Positions 55,977 to 61,316 of a DNA stretch of 61,316 bases are shown piece by piece (the stretch's first letter is position 1; each line of letters starts with the position of its first letter). The stretch lies in contig JAAVZI010000042.1 of assembly GCA_022791575.1 (NCBI GenBank), positions 1 through 61,316 on the forward strand, in the 5' to 3' direction. This DNA is from Lachnospiraceae bacterium (GTDB lineage Bacteria > Bacillota > Clostridia > Lachnospirales > Lachnospiraceae). The notes beneath the pieces are model-generated. The model made no database searches, had not been told where the DNA came from, and saw only the letters and a program-made list of their open reading frames with translations. The translations under genes and the position numbers were made by a program.

Positions 55977-56993
55977 ATGAATCATTTTTTTGAGCAGTTT
56001 GGCAATATGTTGTCAGACGAACCAGCATTTCAGTCATTTTTAAGTGCAAATATGACGATTTGTATTGTGTTGTTTATTTTTGGTCTGCTGTTGATTATGT
56101 TTGGTGGTGACCGTTTTGTGGATGCATCGATTTTGATTTCTAAGAAGTTGGGAATTCCGCAGATTATTGTGGGTGCAACAATTGTAAGTTTAGGAACGAC
56201 TTTGCCAGAGATCTTGACATCTGCGACAGCGGCATTTGCTGGTAAGGGAGATATGGCAATTGGTAATGCATTTGGATCTATTGTTTGCAATACAGCATTG
56301 ATTGCAGCAGTAACACAGTTGTGCAAACCATCTAGTGGCGTGGAACGTTCCAGTATTTCCTGGAGAAGTATATTGTATTTTGCTACTTATGTTATTGTTT
56401 CAACTATGGGCATGCTTACTAAAGAAATTCCTCAGTGGCTTGGTCTGGTTCTGCTGTTAGGTTTTTGCTTTTATGCATATTTAAGCATCAAATTGACGGG
56501 GAGTGAAAGTGCAGAAGAGGATGTAGAGGAGGCCGAAGGTTCTATTTTTATTGCAGTAGTTACGATGATTGTATGTGCTGCTTTGCTGTTCTTTGGTTCC
56601 AAACTGCTTGTAAATGGAGGTACAGTCATTGCAGCTAAAGCTGGTGTACCAGATGCAGTTATTGCAGTTACATTTGTTGCTCTGGGTACTTCTCTGCCTG
56701 AGCTGGTTACTGCGGTTACCGCTTTGATTAAGGGATATGCAGATGTATCTCTGGGAAATATTATTGGTGCTAACACATTAAATCTGCTTTTAGTAGTTGG
56801 TATTCCGGCAGCTGTAAAGGGAATACGTATTCAGGAAATGAAATCTTTTTATATGACAGCTCCAACAGGACTTCTGGTTATGCTGATTTTGATTCTGCCG
56901 TTTTGGTTTAAAAAACGGGGATATCGTCTGCAGGGAGCAGTATTGATAGCGATCTATGCGGTTTATAGTGTGCTTCAATTTATGTTTGCGTAA
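55977..56993 (+). CDS. CaCA-family sodium/calcium exchanger (YrbG-like)
   Basis: 338 residues, about ten membrane helices in two homologous halves. The two alpha-repeat signatures are ATIVSLGTTLPEILTSATAA (near residue 68) and VTFVALGTSLPELVTAVTA (near residue 245), with an acidic loop (SAEEDVEEAEGS) between the halves. Family members exchange Ca2+ for Na+ or H+. It has its own promoter and terminator. Its codons end in T more often than those of neighbours, which may reflect expression or transfer. Confidence 0.9.
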   Translation: MNHFFEQFGNMLSDEPAFQSFLSANMTICIVLFIFGLLLIMFGGDRFVDASILISKKLGIPQIIVGATIVSLGTTLPEILTSATAAFAGKGDMAIGNAFGSIVCNTALIAAVTQLCKPSSGVERSSISWRSILYFATYVIVSTMGMLTKEIPQWLGLVLLLGFCFYAYLSIKLTGSESAEEDVEEAEGSIFIAVVTMIVCAALLFFGSKLLVNGGTVIAAKAGVPDAVIAVTFVALGTSLPELVTAVTALIKGYADVSLGNIIGANTLNLLLVVGIPAAVKGIRIQEMKSFYMTAPTGLLVMLILILPFWFKKRGYRLQGAVLIAIYAVYSVLQFMFA

Positions 56994-57052
56994 ATCATTG
57001 ATAAGAATGGATAATAAGTTCGAAGCGTTCTATTAAATGAAGAATTTAGGTG

Positions 57053-57082
57053 AAATACTCTGTAGCTGGCTACAGAGTATTT
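57053..57082 (+). terminator. terminator of the exchanger gene
   Basis: AAATACTCTGTAGC pairs with GCTACAGAGTATTT, a nearly perfect long stem; the T tail is modest. Confidence 0.75.
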
Positions 57083-57145
57083 GCTTTATGATACAAAAAT
57101 AGTTAGGAAATAGTTTGGGTATGGATAAATATATGGAGGTATGTG

Positions 57146-57592
57146 ATGTTTTGTAAAGAATGTGGAACAAAGTTAGATGAGCAGGCAAAATTCTGTTCAG
57201 AGTGTGGAACGCCGATTGTAAAAGCTGCAGCTGGATTTCAAGAGTCTCAGCAATCGGAGATTGTTCTGATGAAAGGGCTTTGCAATCGGGTTAGAAACCC
57301 ACTTTATGTTGAGAATGGCAGTGCAATATTGACCAATAAACGTTTTATTTATTTGAAGCACAGTCTGCCTAAATTGATGCTTATGGGAGTATTGGTTAAC
57401 TTGACAGAAGGTGATTATGAATTTGGTATCCCTTTGGATGAGATTACTTTTATTGGAGATGGGAGACAGGGAATCAGTAAGACAATTATTATAAGAACAA
57501 AAGATGAAAAACGTTATAATTTTTATGTAACGAATAGGGAAGAGTGGAAAATTAAATTACAAAATGCTGTGTCAGAGATATCCGAGTTATAA
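57146..57592 (+). CDS. zinc-ribbon protein with PH/GRAM-like domain
   Basis: 148 residues. An N-terminal zinc ribbon with two CxxCG pairs (FCKECGTK and FCSECGTP) at residues 3-21 is followed by a linker and a C-terminal beta-rich domain (about 45-148). That domain has AILTNKRFIYLKH, typical of bacterial PH/GRAM-like domains. Probably cytoplasmic or membrane associated; function unknown. The ATG at 57146 has GGAGG 6 nt upstream. Confidence 0.8.
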   Translation: MFCKECGTKLDEQAKFCSECGTPIVKAAAGFQESQQSEIVLMKGLCNRVRNPLYVENGSAILTNKRFIYLKHSLPKLMLMGVLVNLTEGDYEFGIPLDEITFIGDGRQGISKTIIIRTKDEKRYNFYVTNREEWKIKLQNAVSEISEL

Positions 57593-57623
57593 GAGGATAG
57601 GTTTATAAAGAATTGAGGATAAA

Positions 57624-58103
57624 ATGAAGATTACGATTTATTCGGTTGGAAAAATAAAGGAAAAGTATTTTCAGGATGCAATCAAAGAGTATAGCAAGCG
57701 TCTCAGCCGTTACTGCCGACTGGAATTTGTAGAAGTAATAGATGAAAAGACCCCAGATGGTGCCAGTGAAGCGGTGGAGCGACAGATTAAGCAGAGAGAA
57801 GGGGAACGTCTGCTGAAGTCGGTAAGGGAGGATGTTTATCTAATTGCGCTTGCAATTGATGGTACCATGTATGATTCTATGAAATTTTCCCGAAAACTAG
57901 AACGATATGGAATTGATGGTAAGAGTCATGTAGCGTTTGTGATCGGCGGTTCACTGGGGCTTTCGGATGAAGTACTTGCAAGGGCGGATGAGAAGATCAG
58001 TTTTTCTAAGATGACATTTCCTCATCAGTTGATGCGGGTTATTTTGTTGGAACAGATTTATCGGGGGTATCGAATTATGAAAGGGGAACCATATCACAAG
58101 TAA
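57624..58103 (+). CDS. rlmH: 23S rRNA (pseudouridine1915-N3)-methyltransferase
   Basis: SPOUT methyltransferase of 159 residues acting on helix 69 of 23S rRNA. The knot signatures are FVIGGSLGLSDEVL near residue 108 and the C-terminal MTFPHQLMRVILLEQIYRGYRI, ending GEPYHK. The length and C-terminus are complete. The 3' end is the conserved sequence that serves as an SCC attachment site in staphylococci, and here too accessory genes start downstream. Confidence 0.95.
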   Translation: MKITIYSVGKIKEKYFQDAIKEYSKRLSRYCRLEFVEVIDEKTPDGASEAVERQIKQREGERLLKSVREDVYLIALAIDGTMYDSMKFSRKLERYGIDGKSHVAFVIGGSLGLSDEVLARADEKISFSKMTFPHQLMRVILLEQIYRGYRIMKGEPYHK

Positions 58104-58185
58104 AGGCGAAATGTGGAAATTGTCTGGAAAGTTCTGTTATATGTGGGATTTTACAGAATCATCCGAACATAGCTTCGGCTGTCTA

Positions 58186-58214
58186 TTGAAATTTGCTGGA
58201 TGATCATGTATAAT
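58186..58214 (+). promoter_or_regulatory. promoter for the Rpn-type gene
   Basis: TTGAAA (58186-58191) and TATAAT (58209-58214), spacer 17 nt, about 87 bp before the ATG. Confidence 0.65.
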
Positions 58215-58300
58215 GGCAGTAAGAACAACGGAATTATAAGATACATGGTAGAATTGGGAAATGTCAAACGAGCGATAAGAAGCAACAAAGGAGTACAGGA

Positions 58301-59257
58301 ATGGCAAAGAAAATACAGAAATTAAAACCCGATACCATACTGAAAAATTACTGGAGCAACAATGAGCAGTTTGCAGACCTGTTTAATGCAGTTCTGTTTG
58401 ACGGCAAACAGATAATAAAGCCCGATGAGCTGGAAGAAATGGACACAGAGGAATCTACTATATTAGAGCATAAGGAATATTCCGAAAGTATTCAAGCCTC
58501 AAGGGATGGTATCAAAATACAAAAGAAATCCTCTGTACATGGTGTGCAGATGGTATTATTTGGACTGGAAAATCAGGAGAGTATTCATTACGCAATGCCT
58601 ATGAGGGTTATGGGGCTTGATTATGCCGCATATAAGAAACAGTATGACAGCAATGCAAAGAAGTATCAGGACAGCGTTGGGATGGATGGGGATGAATACT
58701 TGTCAAGAATGAAAAAGACAGATAAGTTTATTCCAGTGATTACAGTTGTTGTCTATTATGGAGAGAAGCCATGGGATGGCGCTAAATCACTACATGGAAT
58801 GTTGAATATTTCGCCGGAAATGCAAAAATTTGTAAATGATTATAAAATGCTTTTAGTGGAAGCAAGGCAAAATGATTTAACACTGCATAATATTAATAAT
58901 GTTGATTTGTTCAATATATTAGGGATATTATTAGATAAGAGCGGAACATGGCAAGAAACCAAAGAGAAAGCTGTGAATTATGTGAAAGAACATGAAGTTG
59001 ATAAATCTGTGGTTATGACGGTTGCAGGTGCAGCGAATTGTAAGATTGATTATAATGAACTGGACAAGAAAGGAGAGACTGCTATGTATACTGTGTTTGA
59101 AGAGATGGCAAAAGAAAGTGAAAATATAGGGGAAATACGTGGTACAATTAAAACCTATAAAGAATTAGGAATACTTGATGATGAAATTTTAGAGAAAATA
59201 AAAGTAAAATTTGATTTGCCACAACAGGAAGCAGAGGAGTATTTGCGAAATATTTAA
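58301..59257 (+). CDS. Rpn/YhgA-like nuclease (PD-(D/E)XK) family protein
   Basis: 318 residues. The N-terminal region (LKNYWSNNEQFADLFNAVLFDGKQIIKP) and the central PVITVVVYYGEKPWDG match the Rpn/YhgA-like family, related to recombination-promoting nucleases and once called transposases. These genes are multi-copy and variable in Lachnospiraceae. In E. coli RpnA has DNA endonuclease activity; later work links some Rpn proteins to phage defence. The exact role here is open. The C-terminus is Glu/Lys-rich. Own promoter and terminator. Confidence 0.78.
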   Translation: MAKKIQKLKPDTILKNYWSNNEQFADLFNAVLFDGKQIIKPDELEEMDTEESTILEHKEYSESIQASRDGIKIQKKSSVHGVQMVLFGLENQESIHYAMPMRVMGLDYAAYKKQYDSNAKKYQDSVGMDGDEYLSRMKKTDKFIPVITVVVYYGEKPWDGAKSLHGMLNISPEMQKFVNDYKMLLVEARQNDLTLHNINNVDLFNILGILLDKSGTWQETKEKAVNYVKEHEVDKSVVMTVAGAANCKIDYNELDKKGETAMYTVFEEMAKESENIGEIRGTIKTYKELGILDDEILEKIKVKFDLPQQEAEEYLRNI

Positions 59258-59280
59258 AAGAAATAAATAATGAATGTATG

Positions 59281-59322
59281 AAAGAGTGAACAACGCTTAA
59301 AAAAGTGATTAGTTCACTCTTT
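59281..59322 (+). terminator. terminator of the Rpn-type gene
   Basis: AAAGAGTGAAC (59281-59291) pairs perfectly with GTTCACTCTTT (59312-59322), followed by more T. Confidence 0.85.
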
Positions 59323-59350
59323 TTGTTTGTTGTTTTTAGGAGGATTGAAG

Positions 59351-60091
59351 ATGACAGGGATTTGTTTTCAAAGCTGGGAGCGATTTTTAAACTATGCACA
59401 AAAAAAAGAGGGTATTGTGACAAAAGCAAACTATAACAGTATTAACGCAGAATGTTTAAAGGCGAATGTTTGGGAACATCTACAAAAGACACTGCCTACA
59501 TCTGATTATGACGAATTAACAAAGAATAAAAATAAGATAGGGATCAGGTCATTCTGTATACCAGAAAAAACAGGCCAGCTGATTTTCTATGCGGTAGGAA
59601 AAGAAGATAAAACCGGCGTCTATCTTTGTGTGGGCTATGGGATTGTAGATGAAACAGCTACAAAGGATAGAAAAATCCGCTTTATACGAATGAAAGATGA
59701 ACTTAGCAGAAGAAGCGCTTTTTATTGTATTGGAACAGAGCGGGATTATTGGGAAAATTATGCAGTCTTACAAATGGATTTGCCGGAACCATTATTAGAA
59801 TATCTGCTCTCACAAGTGACTATATTGGACAACGTGTATGGAGCTGAAAGAAACATGGAAAGCGATTCAGGGGGATTCTGCGCGGTTATGCCAAAAGTGA
59901 ATGAAGTTGCAAAGGAAGCTTATCAAAAGATGTTAAAGAAGTATCATATCCAGGAATCCAAGTATGAATGTCGTGACATCATTACAGCAGATGGCATAGA
60001 CTGGATAAAAACCTTGTATTTAACCAACAATGATTATGGAATTCTAATCATTTACCTAAAAGAAGCAAAGGCATTTAAAAAATCAGAATAA
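59351..60091 (+). CDS. orphan protein of unknown function
   Basis: 246 residues, cytoplasmic by appearance, mixed alpha/beta. No motif or family that I recognise. Some features are distinctive: three Cys-Gly/Cys-Ile segments in the first 130 residues, a DETATKDRKIRFIRMKDELSRR stretch that is basic, and a strand-rich end (DYGILIIYLKEAKAF). The ATG at 59351 follows AGGAGG by 6 nt; the frame opens at 59327 inside the terminator tail. It lies between an Rpn-type gene and a DUF5688 gene, an accessory context. Confidence 0.6.
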   Translation: MTGICFQSWERFLNYAQKKEGIVTKANYNSINAECLKANVWEHLQKTLPTSDYDELTKNKNKIGIRSFCIPEKTGQLIFYAVGKEDKTGVYLCVGYGIVDETATKDRKIRFIRMKDELSRRSAFYCIGTERDYWENYAVLQMDLPEPLLEYLLSQVTILDNVYGAERNMESDSGGFCAVMPKVNEVAKEAYQKMLKKYHIQESKYECRDIITADGIDWIKTLYLTNNDYGILIIYLKEAKAFKKSE

Positions 60092-60167
60092 AATTTCTAT
60101 ATGCCAGTGTAATAACTAAAATTTAAACGATATATCATAAAAATGGACAGGCTCTATATAAACAGCA

Positions 60168-60213
60168 AAGGACAGCCAAGTTAGGAGGATTTTCTCTTAC
60201 AGCGGCTGTCCTT
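60168..60213 (+). terminator. hairpin terminator before DUF5688 gene
   Basis: AAGGACAGCC (60168-60177) pairs with GGCTGTCCTT (60204-60213), then ATTTTT. The loop of about 26 nt contains TTAGGAGGAT. Confidence 0.7.
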
Positions 60214-60273
60214 ATTTTTGCCTATCTAACAGGGCTTGTCCTAATTCCATAAAAATATAAGGAGGACAACGAA

Positions 60274-61191
60274 ATGGAACAATTTTCAGAAATGGTCAAA
60301 AGCCATATGGAACAGCGCTTTGGCAATGGATACCAGATCAAAGTGTGCAAGGTAAGGAAGAACAACGGCGTATGCAGGACAGGGTTAAATATCATAAAAA
60401 AAGATAAGGTTGCCGTCCCCACAGTTTACTTGGACTTCTATCTGGAGGAATACCAAAAAGGCAGGGAGTTAGAGAAAATTTATCAGGATATTGTTTCTGT
60501 CTATGAACAGCACAAGGACGATCTGCCTTTTGACAGCAGTATTTTAAACGATTTTGAAAAAGCCAAAGACAAAATCTGCCTAAAGCTAATCAACCTGGAG
60601 AAAAACCAAGCAGTGCTGGAAGAAGCGCCCTATATTACATTCCATGACCTTGCCATAGTTTTTTATGTCTCCCTTTTGGAGAATGAGGGAAGCTTTTCAA
60701 TAGACATCCATCATTCCATGCTGGAAGAATGGGGGCAGAAGCTGGATTTAGAAGAATTATACAGCCTTGCGCTGCAGAACACCCAGAGGATATTCAAAGA
60801 AGAGCTGATCCCTATGGAAGAGCTGCTAGCGGACCTATTAAAAGCAAAGCCAGAAAGTGAACCAGTGATCCGCAGCATAGAAGATAAAAAGGAAGTTTCT
60901 ATGTACGTGGCTTCGAATACACTAAAAATCAATGGCGCGGCAGTCCTGCTCTATCCAGGGTTCTTAAAAGCCTTTGCAGACAAGACAGGCGGGGATTTCT
61001 ATATCCTCCCATCCTCTGTGCATGAAACCATTTTCATTCCAGATGACGGCAAAAAACGGATACAGGAACTTGCCCTTATGGTAAAAGAAGTGAACGAGAC
61101 GCAGGTTCTGCCAGAGGAAATCCTGAGTGACAATCTATACCTGTACAGCCGCCAGGACGACAATATAACCATATGCAGCCAGCAAAAGTAG
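60274..61191 (+). CDS. DUF5688-like protein
   Basis: 305 residues. The pattern (GLNIIKKDKVAVPTVYLDFY, later YITFHDLAIVFYVSL and ASNTLKINGAAVLLYPG, ending HETIFIPDDG) resembles DUF5688 proteins. From memory, these occur in integrative conjugative elements of Lachnospiraceae. The biochemical role is unknown. AAGGAGGAC lies before the ATG. It probably belongs to a mobile region extending past the right edge. Confidence 0.65.
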   Translation: MEQFSEMVKSHMEQRFGNGYQIKVCKVRKNNGVCRTGLNIIKKDKVAVPTVYLDFYLEEYQKGRELEKIYQDIVSVYEQHKDDLPFDSSILNDFEKAKDKICLKLINLEKNQAVLEEAPYITFHDLAIVFYVSLLENEGSFSIDIHHSMLEEWGQKLDLEELYSLALQNTQRIFKEELIPMEELLADLLKAKPESEPVIRSIEDKKEVSMYVASNTLKINGAAVLLYPGFLKAFADKTGGDFYILPSSVHETIFIPDDGKKRIQELALMVKEVNETQVLPEEILSDNLYLYSRQDDNITICSQQK

Positions 61192-61263
61192 AGCGTCTGT
61201 TAAAATTGATAAGGTTGTATCATAACGACCATTCAATTAAAAAAAGAAAGGAAGTGACAGGAT

Positions 61264-61316
61264 TTGCTGACAATAGAGAACAACCTACAGACTGAGGTAG
61301 TCGGTTCAGAAGATGG
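61264..61316 (+). CDS. start of a partial gene cut by the window edge
   Basis: An open frame from TTG (61264) runs to the edge, reading LLTIENNLQTEVVGSED. AAAGGAAGTG upstream gives a plausible ribosome site. Too short to identify. Confidence 0.3.
   Translation, partial: MLTIENNLQTEVVGSED

Noticed and set aside
58301-59257. Transposase gene of an insertion sequence
   Set aside because: The family is sometimes named transposase, but no terminal inverted repeats or target duplications flank the gene. It has its own promoter and terminator.

Overview
The window looks like chromosome of a low- to mid-GC, spore-forming Firmicute, most probably a gut Lachnospiraceae (Clostridia). The signs are the gene families and their order: radC-mreBCD-PBP2-minCDE-rodA-mgsA, rsmD-coaD-ylbJ, panBCD-coaBC, a T-box in front of tyrS, and several FHA and BspA-type surface proteins. 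The family-level placement is inference from gene content. I saw no rRNA, tRNA or CRISPR array.

Layout. 0.2-6.6 kb: a lipoprotein followed by four FHA-domain proteins, three of them paralogous membrane proteins. 6.7-7.4 kb: a decayed leucine-rich-repeat surface protein gene. 7.7-18.3 kb: housekeeping run on the plus strand (miaB, a DUF308 membrane protein, two FAD oxidoreductases, proB, patatin, DUF896, formyl-THF cyclo-ligase, proA, two poorly characterised proteins). 18.4-20.5 kb: minus-strand pepF and a small gene, divergent from tyrS. 20.6-30 kb: T-box/tyrS, a glycosidase-like lipoprotein, rsmD, coaD, a coiled-coil protein, ylbJ (minus), a dipeptidase and an M23 peptidase. 29.8-41 kb: small alarmone synthetase, RNA-modifying enzymes, HAD phosphatase, YgiQ-type radical SAM protein, CtpE-like P-type ATPase, icd, radC. 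40.5-50.3 kb: the cell-shape and division block mreB-mreC-mreD-PBP2-minC-minD-minE-rodA-mgsA-D,D-carboxypeptidase. 51.4-54.8 kb: panB-panC-panD-coaBC, which with coaD at 25 kb covers most steps to coenzyme A. 54.9-55.8 kb: a wrecked GH28 gene. 56-58.1 kb: a CaCA exchanger, a zinc-ribbon protein and rlmH. 58.3 kb to the end: accessory genes (Rpn-type nuclease, orphan, DUF5688) that look like the edge of a mobile or variable region.

The most unusual content is non-coding. A 143-nt imperfect palindrome occurs three times (15.5, 29.6 and 35.8 kb). Its 19-nt apical loop is conserved while its stem sequence changes but stays complementary. The unit is flanked by extra half-arms and by one shorter palindrome. 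A second family has a 29-nt hairpin core in 36-bp units. It is tandem at 9.8-9.9 kb and single at 13.8 and 51.1 kb. It reads as a 12-residue peptide repeat, and a related 36-nt in-frame repeat lies inside the basic protein gene at 17.7-18.3 kb.
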